From assembly GCA_023374045.1 (NCBI GenBank), contig CM041776.1:47064171-47128170 (forward strand): DNA of 64,000 nt, read 5' to 3'. Numbering within the stretch: the stretch's first letter is position 1; every line of letters begins with the position of its first letter. The DNA comes from Limonium bicolor. Taxonomy: Eukaryota > Streptophyta > Magnoliopsida > Caryophyllales > Plumbaginaceae. A program made the translations under genes and the position numbers. The notes beneath the pieces were generated by a model that saw nothing but the letters and a program-made list of their open reading frames with translations, searched no databases and was not told the origin of the DNA. Positions 11,111 to 21,792 of this stretch are shown here, in pieces.

Positions 11111-13923
11111 AAAGCTATAAGCACGAAAGACAATAGGTTTCTAAGCAATGAGTGTTGCAGATTTCAGTTCAACATTAGATCAAATATGCCCACCGAGGTG
11201 AAATTAAAATATGTTAATCGCTATTTAAGAATTTTGGCTGCTGAAATATAGTTTCAGTACAATAATAAAAACAGATGTAAAATAGTGTGCTTAGAAGGTG
11301 GAAAACTGCTAAAAATCAGCATTTAACAGCAGCTAAACTGGGCAGAAACTGGACATATTTCAAAGCCAAGACATTTCTTAATAGTAGTAGTAGAGAATGT
11401 ACGCCATTCTTTTCAAAATGTAACAGGAGTGAACAAGGTTCACAGAGCCAGACAGAAAGTATTTTAGCAAAAACAGATTAAAAAAGAGTAGTAAGTAGCA
11501 ATGCAGAGTATTGAAATATAACGAAAACTGTATCATATTCAACCAGAATAATGAAGCTGTCTAAAAAACTGTAACAGTAGTATAATTTGAAGTAGTTTTA
11601 TGCCATATTCCTCATTTGGCAACAGATTTCAGCAGGGTCCAAGAACATAAGCAAACATGCTTTGCTGACTCATAAATAGAAGCAAAAACTTTGCAGAATC
11701 TAAACATAAGCAAACATGTGTTGCTGACTCATAAACAGAAGCAAAAACTTTGCAGAATCCAAATTAGTTTCTTGGTGGCTGAAGAACTGTTACAATTGGC
11801 CTATTGATAACAGCAAAGCGGTTGGCTAATCTCTGCGTACCTATAAGAATGAATAACAGTCTATCCTAGCCAGGAAATACCTCTGATAGAACGACTAAAT
11901 ATTGACAGTTTAAAGCAAGTAGTGCGAGAATTATGTAGGTTTTGGTCTAAGTAACTAATCATAACAAAAAGTTCAGTTTAGAAGCTAAAAACAAAACATA
12001 CGCAGAATAGATAAACAAGGAGTAAGACCGGATATTCTGTCATACTGCAGTAGTATGGGTGCAGTGACAAGAGTGTAGAGAGTGAGTTTCTGTTCCTAAT
12101 ACATATATTCAGTACATCTCCGGTAAAAATGAAATCAAGCAAGTACTCGTTCTATTAGCACATAGCATTAAAATCTAAACATGTTGTAACAGCTATTTCA
12201 GACAGTAGAATCAACAATACAGACGAAAGAGAAACATTCCTGTCCATTATCTTTCATTGCCTGAAAACCAGACCTTTTAATGGCCCGAGAAAGAAACAGC
12301 CATGGATGGTTATTTCAATTTTTATGAAGAGAAAGCAAAACTGAAGTGTAAATTCAGTAATAACATCCAGAAGGTATGACAGCAAAGAAAAAAGAAAAAC
12401 AGCAGCAAGGATAGAGGCTAAAAACAATAAAACTCCAAACAGAAAGCTACCAAATAACTTGTGACAGCAAATGTGATTATGTAGATGTAATTATGTATAA
12501 CTTTTCCAGGCGAAACAATCTTTAAACAAGTGGGTTTGTAAAAACATGATCAATGTAAAATAAGATGTGGAAAACTAAATTTAAAACTGAGGTATGCTAT
12601 TGCTATACAGCACATGGTGTAATGTAGACAACTCAAACAGACCCATGCGAGAATTTTCAAGCTAGCTTTCAATCAATTAGTGTATCCATGTAGGCAAGGT
12701 GATAATTCAAAAATATCTCATAGATATTGTCTTAAATTTTGGCCATACCAACCGCAGCAGTAGCAAGTAGATGCAAATTGAAATGAAGACCAAGTAGAAA
12801 CCTCAGTTTGGATCAGGCAAAATTATCTGCACATATACCCCATAGATTTTCTGTAGTTTCTCATTTTGAGCAAAGTACAACCCGCACTTGATCAAAACAA
12901 TTGAATTTATCACCACCTCAAGAACAGCATTCAACAATAAATCAGTTAACACATTTCAAGTCGTTGCAACAGTGAAGTAGTGGTAGTAGTAAAAATTGCA
13001 GCACATAATCACAGTGATGTTATTCATGCTATATTTTGTGGCTTTTCTAAAGCGAGAAAAAGGCCAAGGATTGTCGAGCAAGAGATGCATATTTACTCGA
13101 AATAGTAAGCAACACCTTGATTTTTTCTGTTTGCCTTCCTTAAAAGGAAAGTACAAAAGCAGATTTCTCATCATGACGAAGCAGACCAATTAATGGAGAA
13201 GTATTGAATATATTATATGAATGCAGTAACACATAACTTTTCAGATTGGAAAACGATTGAATCGAAAGCAGTTATATATAGATGCAGAATAACATTAACA
13301 ATCAAAAGCAGACATAAACAGTTGATCTAGCTAGAAAAGAATGTGAGCATAACTTGGAACTTATTAATCGCTGGAGCTGTTTACTGATTTGAGTAGCAAC
13401 CGCAAAGGAATTATGGTAATAAAGAACCGATATGCACTGTAAAGCATGACTTATCAGTAGATAGTGGGAACGGGTGGATTCTAACCACTCCAAGAGACCT
13501 TTCACATGTCTAGATTCTAGCCATTAGAGCTTGCGTACCAGACACAATATGACAACTTAGAGCAAAAATTACAGCAGGAGCATACTGTATCAAGATTATA
13601 GTTTAACAATGCAGCAGTAGCAGCAATACTCATATACGGAGAAACAGAACCAATAACAATTTGTTTGAATGAACAATAGTCACGGTAATTTTGCATGCTG
13701 AGACACCTTGCAGTGCCAAATTTATTCGACTGTGACGTGAGCTAATTATTGAGCTAAGTGTATGAAAAAGTCTTACGCTTTGACACCTGAACTCCGATGA
13801 AAACATTCCAATGTGTAGAAAAAATGATCGACTATATACATCTTAGGGATAATTAAATATATCCAGCATGTCATCAGCAGGTTATTCTCATTTTACTTTG
13901 GTAAGAAAGGTTAACCAGGATTG
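11111..13923. other. AT-rich stretch, nothing recognised
   Basis: Low-complexity A-rich sequence with scattered CAGCAG and AGTAGTAG runs and an imperfect pair of about 60 bp (AAACATGCTTTGCTGACTCAT near 11650 and again near 11710). No frame, RNA gene or transposon end could be supported. Confidence 0.4.
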
Positions 13924-14066
13924 GTAAATTACCTCATTTGTCTGGTTCGATCAAGGTAAAAGCATATAGATCTACCTCCACTGGTAGGATGACATTACCG
14001 GTGGCGGGAAAATGTGGTTGAGAAGTACACCGGTAGTTTACTGCTGTCTGATTCGAACAAAATTTC

Positions 14067-14308
14067 CACCGGAGGGGATATCAAGATTTCTACCGGAGAG
14101 GATGTCCAAATATCTACTGGAGGGGATATCAAGATTTCTACCGGAGAGGATGTCCAAATATCTACCGGAGGGGATATCAAGATTTCTACTGGAGAAGATG
14201 TCCAAATATCTACCGGAGGGGATATCAAGAAATTCTACCGGAGAGGATGTCCAAATATCTACCGGAGGGGATATCAAGATTTCTACCGGAGAGGATGTCC
14301 AAATATCG
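14067..14308. repeat. 48-bp tandem array, copy 2
   Basis: Same 48-bp unit and same number of units (five) as 6187-6430. Two TACCGG cores have changed to TACTGG, and one unit has an extra base that breaks the frame (GATATCAAGAAATTC). Confidence 0.9.
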
Positions 14309-15421
14309 GGATTCTCTTCCAATCGTTCCTTCCCGTATGTTCAGGATAAACCTGATGAATTCCTCCGATTCCACGCCTCCAACAAACAATTACCTTCCGC
14401 TTATCGTTCCGAAAAATTTGAGATCCAGATGGCATTACCGGTAGGATGACTTTACCGGTAGTGGGTAATCGGAAGAAGAGATTTCCCTGTTTTGGAAAGA
14501 GCTTCTGCTGCTATGGATTTTGCGGTTTACTCTGATGAATATTTGAAGTTTCTTGTCTTTGTCGATTCTTGATTTATCTTTGACTGGTACGCCTCCGCTG
14601 AGGATCTCACGTGATTGAAAAAGTCCTTTCTTCTCGATCGTGGCTCAGCATAAGATCTGAAAATTTTGTAAATGAATTTGATGAATCTTCTATGGATTCC
14701 CCCAGGCGATCGAAATCAATCTGGACGAGCTTCGTGGCCGATTTCTCGAGAATTTCAAAAGATTCTTGTCTCCGGCGAATATCATTTTGATTAAGCTCTG
14801 GTTTTTTTTTCTTTTTGAATGTCTATGTACTGCTGGAACTCCGATCTCATAAGCTACTTGGCTTCAGATTATCCTCCCGGGCTTTCGTTGATTGCTTCTT
14901 ATACGATCCCGATGGAGCTTGACCGAAAACGCTGGATTTAATCCTACTATCTTCGTATCGTCAGCTGGCCTTCAAATTCTTCTTCTCGATGGACTTTTGT
15001 GAGAATGACGAGTTTCCGGATCGCGTATGTGGAATTCTACAAACAATTTTGATGAATCCTGAATGCGCGATTCTTCGTTGGATGAATCCCGATAAGCGTC
15101 TTCGCCTTTTTTTATCGAAACAGTGCGATTGAATCGTGGTTGCTCAAGATCGTACCCCGTCTGTTCCTCGAAAAAACTGAGAATCAACTCTTCTCGAAAG
15201 AACCAACTAATCCATTATTTCTCGATCTGTGGATAATCGTGATTGATATCCTTCTCTTTACCGTGGTTCTTTGCTGGAGATTTGTTGACCGATTGAGCGA
15301 AACTTCCGAGATTTCTTCTTTCGATCTTCCTCTGGAAGAGAATTCACATTTCTCTTGACAGAATCGTGGACTTCGGATGTTTGACAGTTATCGATGCATC
15401 TTCATACATCAAGATCCTCAT

Positions 15422-16349
15422 TAGGGATGGCAATGGGTCCGTGGGTACCCATTTCACCCGGTCACCCGACCCGCTAAAGCGGGTGAAAAACCCGCATAAA
15501 ACGGGTGAAAAACGGGTGACGGGTGGAAAGGGTGCGGGTGCGGGTCGGGTGATGGGTGAACATTTTTCACCCATCACCCGACCGGCTCACCCGCATAGAT
15601 TATATATATATTGTTACTTATTATTCATTCTCATTTTCTCACGATTTGGTAACCCGAACTAGTGAACAAGGAATATTCATGCTCTGGGTGACTGCGCCAT
15701 TCTTTATTCACACCACTCTCTGTAATTTTACAGCCCTAACATACTTGCTCTGTGTAGTTTTTAATTCTCTTCACTAAAGGTAATTGCAACCCTAACTGGC
15801 AAACATGGAACAAAGATGCTCTGTGCCTCTATTTTCTTTCTTCACTCTCAGTAATTTTGAAACCCTAACTGAAAAACAAATAACTTACATGCTCTACGAA
15901 GTTTTCCATTCTCTTCACTGAAGGTAATTATTTCTGAATCCTAACAAGCGAACATTGAGCATACATGCTTTGCGCCTCTATTTTCTCTCTTCACTCATGG
16001 TAATTTTGCAACCATAATTGGCGAATATGGACGTACATGCTCTGAGCAATATTTCATTATTTACTCTGAAGTAAATTTTGCAACCCTAACCGGCGAACAT
16101 AGAACATATAGGCTCTATGTCTCTATTTTCTCTCCACTCACAATAATTTGTAAACCTAACTGGCGAACAAGGAAAAAGAAAAACAAACGGGTAAACGGGT
16201 TCACCCGCTTCACCCGCGGGTGACGGGTGAAACGGGTGATGGGTGATACATAACGGGTGACGGGTCGGGTATGGGTGGAGTGGATGAAGTTGGGTGACGG
16301 GTGCGGGTGATGGTCCACCCGACCCAAACCCGACCCAGTGCCATCCCTA
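15422..16349. mobile_element. Non-autonomous hAT element, 928 bp
   Basis: Starts TAGGGATGGCAATGGGT and ends ACCCAGTGCCATCCCTA, inverted ends matching at 16 of 17 positions. It is flanked by the 8-bp direct repeat ATCCTCAT (15414-15421 and 16350-16357), the standard hAT duplication length. The paralogous site at about 7520-7527 reads ATCCTCGT with no insertion and is the empty site. Both ends carry dense CGGGTGA/TCACCCG subterminal repeats. No transposase frame; it would depend on an autonomous hAT element elsewhere. Confidence 0.95.
15660..16180. repeat. Degenerate internal repeats of the hAT element
   Basis: Four to five units of roughly 80-110 bp, each with CCCTAACTGGCGAACATGGA, a TACATGCTCTG block, TCTATTTTCTCTCTTCACTC and GTAATTTTGCAA. 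The units diverge in length. They fill the middle of the 928-bp hAT element in place of any coding region. Confidence 0.7.
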
Positions 16350-16415
16350 ATCCTCATTTATTATCTCTTTCATGATTCTCTGAATCGCGTGGATGAATCG
16401 TGGTTTGATGTTCGT

Positions 16416-16433
16416 TTCCCACAGACGGCGCGA
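16416..16433 (-). promoter_or_regulatory. Primer-site-like sequence, copy 2 (one base changed)
   Basis: Same position relative to the repeat as 7584-7601, but the minus strand starts TCGCGCC rather than TGGCGCC, which would remove the canonical TGG. Consistent with decay. Confidence 0.4.
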
Positions 16434-16435
16434 AA

Positions 16436-16998
16436 TGAAACGGTATCGAGGATGCTCTCCCGACTCTGTTTCCACACCGAGACGTATAGTGGTTCGGCCA
16501 ATAATCCGGCCTACGTCCACTTCTAGACAGAGCTATTATTCATTCTTTGGTTTACAATACTAGATAGCCTTTTGGGTTGAGCTCCCTGCTTTTCTAACTT
16601 GAGTCCCCTTACAAATGAGCCCCTCTACTTCTATTTATAGACTTCCTATGGCCAGGTTTACCTTTTTGCCCCTATACAAGTGGTACTATCATATTTATAT
16701 AACTGCTAGCCTCTATTCGGATAATCTTTCCGGACTGGGATACCGCTTCCGCATCGGACTAACTCTTCCGGACCATCTTTTTGGGTAACAACCCTACCGG
16801 TGGTAATTCTACCGGTAGCGATCCTTTAGATAGCAGCCCTTCCGATAGTGGGTCTTCCGGTAGTAGGGCTTCGGTAGTAAGCTTTCCGCTAGTAAATCTT
16901 CGGTAGTAGGCCTTCCGCTCGCAGGTCTTCCGGTGGTAGGCCTTCCGCTAGTAGGTCCTCCGGTAGTCACTTTGGCCTTTCAGCCATGGTATATTTCA
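16436..16998 (-). mobile_element. Possible LTR, 563 bp, copy 2, minus strand
   Basis: Matches 7604-8166 end to end with the same length and the same TGAAA...TTTCA ends. If both are LTRs of one minus-strand element, its interior would be 8176-16415. The extra leader copy at 6048-7583 would then need unequal recombination to explain it. Confidence 0.4.
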
Positions 16999-17007
16999 TA
17001 CCATTAC

Positions 17008-17470
17008 AGGGCTGGCTTTGAATTGGGCCAGGCTTTGAATTGGGCCGGGCTTTGAATTGAGCTGGGCTTTGGGCCATGGACTTGGGCTTTGGGTCGAATG
17101 GGTTTAGTGGGCCGAATGGGCTTAGTGGGCCATGTCGGTTTAGTTGGCCGAGTGGGCTTAGTGGTCCGAATGGGCTTAGTGGGCCAAGTGGGCCGAGTTA
17201 GGATTTTGAAAATTGGGCCAACTTTGAATTAATGGGCCGAATTCAGATTTAAGGCCTTGAATTGGGCTGGGCTTTGGGCCATGGACTTGGGCTTTGGGTC
17301 GAATGGGTTTAGTGGGCCATGTCGGTTTAGTGGGCTTAGTGGGCTGAGTGGGCTTAGTGGGCCGAATGGGCTTAGTGGGCCGAGTTAGGATTTTGAAAAT
17401 TGGGCCAACTTTGAATTAATGGGCCGATTTTAAATTTGGGCCGAATTCAGATTTTAGGCCTTGAATTGGG
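17008..17470. repeat. GGGCC-rich minisatellite, right arm
   Basis: Begins GGGCTGGCTTTGAATTGGG, equivalent to about position 5754 of the left arm, and runs through the same order of variants before ending in GGGCCGAATTCAGATTTTAG. It contains a second-order repeat of about 240 bp, since the block GGGCCATGGACTTGGGCTTT recurs. Confidence 0.8.
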
Positions 17471-17899
17471 ATTTTGGGCTGAATTGATTTTTGCGCCCGA
17501 ATTTGTGGGCTTGGATTGAAATAGACTTGGGTCAAATTTGTGGATGTTGGGCTATTTCTGTGGGCTTGGGCCATTCCTGTGGCCTTGGACTAGTCATGGG
17601 CTTCAATTCAGATTTTTGCTTGTGGGATTTATTTCTAAGTGGAAACATTTTTGGAAGGTTTTATATTTCAACATTATTTTGGATTTCATTTTCTGTTGAA
17701 ATGGATTATTGGTTAGAAAAGAGAAACTAAAGCTTTGAGAGACAATTCGATTTTTGGAAGAAGTGGACAATTAGGGAGATTTTGAACGAGAAACTTTGAG
17801 CCAACTAAGACAAACATCATGCGTGAATTCTTTTCTCTTTATTCTTATTTCTTTTCTTTTCTTTTTGGTAAAGTTTTTTAATGAAATTAAGGATGGTTT
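17471..17899. other. Unassigned, LTR-like flank
   Basis: Continues out of the minisatellite with decaying GGGC motifs, then AT-rich sequence with a TTCTTTTCTTTTC tract. Probably the continuation of the minus-strand long LTR that ends at 3504, by inference from order. No gene seen. Confidence 0.3.
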
Positions 17900-17919
17900 G
17901 GGATAGGCTTTAAAAGTGT

Positions 17920-18056
17920 AGAAGGTATTATTCCCCACCTAGCAAATAGAAATGAGCTAGTTGTGGGTACCTTCAGAGGCTAAAAAAATTTCAAAGTTTT
18001 GGATGGTATTATTCCTCACCAAACAAATAGAAATGAGCTAGTTGTGGGGTACCTTC
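17920..18056. repeat. Direct repeat pair, about 60 bp each
   Basis: GGTATTATTCCCCACCTAGC, then AAATAGAAATGAGCTAGTTG and GGGTACCTTC, at 17930-17974. It recurs with small changes at 18006-18056, just left of the hAT insertion at 18061. Confidence 0.7.
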
Positions 18057-18060
18057 CAAG

Positions 18061-18589
18061 TAGAGGTGATCATAATGTGTCCGGCCCGGCAGCCCGGTCC
18101 GATCCGGCCCGTAAAAAAGCCCGATAGGCCCGAGCCTGATTGGGTTTCCAGGCGGGCCTGGACATAAAACCAGGCCCGAATAAAAAACCGGGCCGGGCCG
18201 GGCCGCGGCACATTTTTTGAGCCCGTGGACAAGCCCGGCCCGGCCCGATTTTATATTTTTTATTATATTTTTAAAATGTAATATATACATATTTAATTTT
18301 TATATAATATATACAAAATTATATATAATATAAATTTTAATTAAGTTATATAATATATATGAATCTATATTAAAATATATTAATTTAATTTTTTTATTAA
18401 TTTATATAAAAAAAATTAAAAAACCGGGCCGGGCGGACCGGGCTTCGGCAAAACCTGGAAAAAACCGGGCCTAGCCCGGCCCGGCCCGAGCATGTAAAAA
18501 ACCGGGCTTGGTTTTTTAAAATAGGCCCGACGGGCCTAAATTTTCCTTCGGCCCGGCCCGAACCCGGCCCGCCCGAATGATCAGCTCTA
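18061..18589. mobile_element. Non-autonomous hAT element, 529 bp
   Basis: Starts TAGAGGTGATCA and ends TGATCAGCTCTA, inverted ends matching at 11 of 12 positions. It is flanked by the 8-bp direct repeat CTTCCAAG (18053-18060 and 18590-18597). Subterminal zones are dense in GGCCCGG/CCGGGCC, and the centre (about 18245-18420) is almost pure A/T. No coding capacity; a different family from the 15422-16349 element. Confidence 0.95.
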
Positions 18590-18597
18590 CTTCCAAG

Positions 18598-20880
18598 ACT
18601 TTGATCCCAAAAAAAAGGGTGACCTAGGGGGCTATCTAGGACTTCTTGTGTATTGGACCTCTACATTGGGTTGGGCCCAACAATCACCAAACTAAACTAT
18701 ACAATACATATTATACAAATAGTCATAAACTTGAAACTCAAAATAAACCAAATAAACATTACGTGAGCTTAAATCACAAAATTGGACATATACAACGGTT
18801 CCTTTCTCATTTCTTTATTTACTCAAAAAAAATCTCCAGATCAAACATGATTATAGAAGCTGAAACCAAATGACTCTTTTAGGCTTGAGTCGCTCAACTT
18901 TCTGAAATCCGTAGCATTACCCGCCATCCCCGTTTTTTTAGTCAAGTGTTTCTCAACCAAACAGAAATGAAGCAAAGTAGGGCCTTCAAAAAAACAGATT
19001 GCCATGTTCAATTCTTTTAACTATTTTGGGCGATCTAGTCGAGCAACTGCGTCAATTCCTTTTCAGGTCAACGTACGCGATTACCAGATTGACCACCATG
19101 TTTAATCATTTCAACAGAACCAGCAATGACGAGCTCAGCCAATTAGTTGTGACCAGTCCACATCGAAACTAACTACCATAAACTGGACACATTTCCTATA
19201 TTCATATGCCCCTCGCTAATCAGATTGGAGAAGTTACAGCTAGACATTTCCACATGATTTCACATAATTAATAAACACAGAGCAAATGTGACAGAATCAA
19301 TAAAAACGCAATCAAGCTTATACATCACAACTCTCAAAATAGGCAGTAAATCTGTAAAACTGGTAGATTCATTAGGTAAGGATGAAATACCAGATTAGTA
19401 GACAACTGCCCTCTGCATAGTTTTCACAACATAAACAAAAGAATAGTGTAAGTATACATATAAGTCTAATCGAATGAGTCAAATAGCACCACAGAGTAGT
19501 AATACAGATTGAAGTTGTTGCGACTATATTATCAGTCTTAAAACACTTCCGCATCAAACCAGGAAGGAGTTGCAGAGTTCTAAATCAAATCAGTACAACC
19601 TGCAGTTAATATCTTCGATTCGTCCTGAAATAGACAGACAAAATTATGAACCAACATTGAAATTGAGAAGTCAGCATCGCCAGATTTTTTAGACCTAACC
19701 ATCCCTTCTTCAATAGGTTCGACAGGCATAATCCAGAAGCTCACAAACTTACCAGAGTTTAGACTTGCAACAACAAACATGTTAGTAGTAAAAAAAAAAA
19801 GAATCGAAGGAGATACATGAAAGGTAGACTATGAACATATTCGAACTGACTATGAACGTTCCTGGGTCTCTTGCGCATAGTCGAAACAATGCCCCCTAAT
19901 CCAGTTGAAATACTGGTGCTTCGAATAAACATCAGGTTGAACTTGAATAACGAAACAAAACAGCATTTTTGTTTTCCGTTTTCTGCGGATCCTTTGAAAC
20001 TGAGCATCCACGGTGGAGTCGGACCCCAATGGAGCACATGCGTATACAGAATTTAAGCGCACAAAACAAACGGAGAGCACTATAACGGGAAGACCGATGA
20101 AGACAACACTATCGTCAGGCGAGTGTTGATGGAGCCCTAAGCTCTATCTTCCATCCCCCTTAAATTACTCGTTGAGGGGAAGCTTCGGGAGTAAATGGTG
20201 GTGGCGATGAATCTTCAGGCGAAGAAAAGGTGTCGATGACGGTAGGTTTTTTTTTTATGGAAGAAGAATGTCGGGGTGAGGAGAAGTTTCTGAAGTTTTT
20301 GGAGTCCTCTGGTTCGAATTTCATGGTTCGAGCTCGAGGAGAAGAAGGAACAACAGTGGAGAGGTCTTTCTCTTCCTTCTTCACGAGGAATCCACTGGTG
20401 GCCGGTCAGCGTTGTCTTCTCCAAAGATGAAGGCGAGATGGCCTTTTTGAAGGGAGTTCAAGAATGGCGACCGCGAAGGATGGGCGTTGATGGAGGTTTT
20501 TTTTTTAAGATCAAGAAATGTTTCGGAGGTGGTGAAGAAATTCGCCCCGGCTGTCGTTCCCACTTCCTCTGGTCTTGAATATTGGGGAACAAAGTCCATT
20601 GGGGGGAGTAATTGGCTCTTCCCCAAAACAAACCCCATACCGTCGCGAGCTTTGAAAATGGAGGATATTTTGAATGTTTCCTGGCTTTTGGATTTGAGAA
20701 TTTCAAGCGTGGGTGCATGTGGTCGAAGGTAGTGGAGGAATTTCAGAGGGGCAATCGAAATGAGGCTCACGGTGTAAGGATCAAGGCGAGATGGAAAACA
20801 AGACCCATACTGTTGTGTCTGGATCGATTCTTTCAAAAAAAGAAAGATCCATACTGTAGTGGCCCTGAAAAACGAAATAA
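18598..20880. other. No recognised gene; weak gene-like signals on minus strand
   Basis: Moderate-complexity sequence. On the minus strand there are splice-like sites, for example TTTCAG then GACGAATCGAAG at about 19622 and CTCTG then GTAAGTTTG at about 19755. There is also an open frame of 151 codons at 20381-20836 that matches nothing I know, with overlapping plus-strand frames. It may be a captured or decayed gene fragment. The evidence is too thin to call a gene. Confidence 0.2.
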
Positions 20881-20892
20881 TAACAAAAACAC

Positions 20893-20966
20893 CTGTGTTG
20901 AGCCTCGAACCCGAGACATCTATCTTCTTTCCTCTCGTACTCTACCGACTGAGCTATGACGACTTT
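20893..20966 (-). other. tRNA-like sequence (degenerate), minus strand
   Basis: The minus strand carries an A-box-like TAGCTCAGTCGGTAGAG (20940-20956) and a B-box-like GGGTTCGAGGCTC (20900-20912) at tRNA spacing. The acceptor arms do not pair and the T stem has a mismatch, so it is not a functional tRNA. It could be a tRNA-derived SINE head or an old pseudogene. Confidence 0.6.
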
Positions 20967-21040
20967 GGATATATGTTAGCAGAGAAAATAAACAAAATTC
21001 ATGTCGCGTGTTGAGGTAAATAAAGAAGACGACTGTGGCC

Positions 21041-21110
21041 TATACTAGGAATCAAACGCGAGACCTGCAGGTTACGTGATGGGTACCTTAACCAATTGAG
21101 CTAGGCCAAA
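21041..21110 (-). other. Second tRNA-like sequence, minus strand
   Basis: The minus strand has TAGCTCAATTGGTTAAGG (A box, 21086-21103) and GCGTTTGATTCCT (B-box-like, 21048-21060). It is in the same orientation as the first and about 75 bp to its right, that is upstream on the minus strand. The two are different tRNA types, so this is not a simple tandem copy. Confidence 0.55.
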
Positions 21111-21530
21111 CTTCAGTACATCCACGGGAGAAGTATTATGAGAACTTTAATTTCGACACGATAACTCTTCTAAAAAGCTACGAATCCGAGAGAAAGTATG
21201 CGACGAGATATGAGGAGATTAATCTAAAGGTATGAAATTATAATAACTGAGAATAAAGTATAAATCATAATGAGGTATAAACAAATGGAATAACATAATA
21301 ACATGTACATGAAATAATAAGATAGCACCAGTGAAATAAGAAAATAGTAGTAAATCATACATAAAATGATAGAAATAATGCCGGAAATAAAGATGATAAA
21401 ATAAGAAGTAAATACTAGAAGATAATAAAAAGTAGCAATAAATATGATAAAATAAATGAGTAACAAAATGAAAAAATAAAAGATAACTCAATAAATAAAC
21501 AAATGAGCAATAATAAAGTAAGTGAATAAA
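21111..21530. other. AT-rich low complexity
   Basis: Dominated by AATAAAATAAGTAATAAATG-type strings. The minus-strand frames rich in Tyr, Phe and Leu are composition artefacts. Nothing else seen. Confidence 0.5.
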
Positions 21531-21758
21531 ACAAAAGGGGCGGGTTTAAAACCGTGTTGTCGTTGGAAATTCATTTTCGAAAAAGTTTTTTTCTGAAATG
21601 CTTTAAAAAATGACTAAAGAATTTTGTCATGAAATGATGGTTTCGTTTTGGCACGCACGTTAATACGTTTTGAAAAGAAAGGCGACGCCCCCCCTACTTC
21701 TTTTTTTTATTATTATTTTGGGATTTGCTTTATGGGGTGTGAATTTTTGGTGTCTACA
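21531..21758 (-). mobile_element. Head of a long LTR (TGTAGACACC), minus strand
   Basis: On the minus strand it starts TGTAGACACCAAAAATTCAC, followed by CCCCATAAAGCAAA, matching the plus-strand head at 1049. It may be the 5' end of the LTR whose 3' end is at 3504, with the 6-17 kb block, hAT elements and other DNA inserted between. That link is inference. Confidence 0.4.
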
Positions 21759-21770
21759 CTCGCCAAAAGG

Positions 21771-21792
21771 GGCATGACAAACCTCCCCCACC
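21771..21792 (-). promoter_or_regulatory. Polypurine tract and LTR start of another minus-strand element
   Basis: The minus strand reads GGTGGGGGAGGTT, then TGTCATGCC at 21779-21771. A G-rich tract directly before TGTCAT is the usual 3' LTR junction. Only about 21 bp of that LTR remains before the TGTAGACACC head at 21758, so the second LTR appears to have landed in the first. Confidence 0.45.

Larger units (their letters stand above)
8176..13923. other. Core of the 6-17 kb block, non-coding
   Basis: Lies between the two 2.1-kb repeats. It has three textures: pyrimidine-rich with a palindrome and a 47-bp repeat (8176-9110), ACCGGT-rich (9120-11110) and AT-rich low-complexity (11111-13923). 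No frame longer than about 85 codons stands out apart from an overlapping one at 8106-8483, and no retroelement or transposase motif was found. Confidence 0.5.
13924..17007. repeat. 2.1-kb direct repeat, copy 2 (with hAT insertion)
   Basis: Homologous to 6048-8175 from GTAAATTACCTC to CATACCATTAC. It differs by scattered substitutions, a 21-bp TAGGATGACTTTACCGGTAG-type duplication near 14440-14460 and the 928-bp hAT element at 15422-16349. It is followed at once by the GGGCC minisatellite. Confidence 0.85.

Noticed and set aside
20381..20836. Minus-strand frame of 151 codons
   Set aside because: No recognisable domain, overlapping frames on both strands, no homologue I can name. Mentioned only as a weak gene-like region.
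20893..20966. Functional tRNA gene
   Set aside because: A and B boxes are present but the acceptor arms do not pair and the T stem is imperfect.
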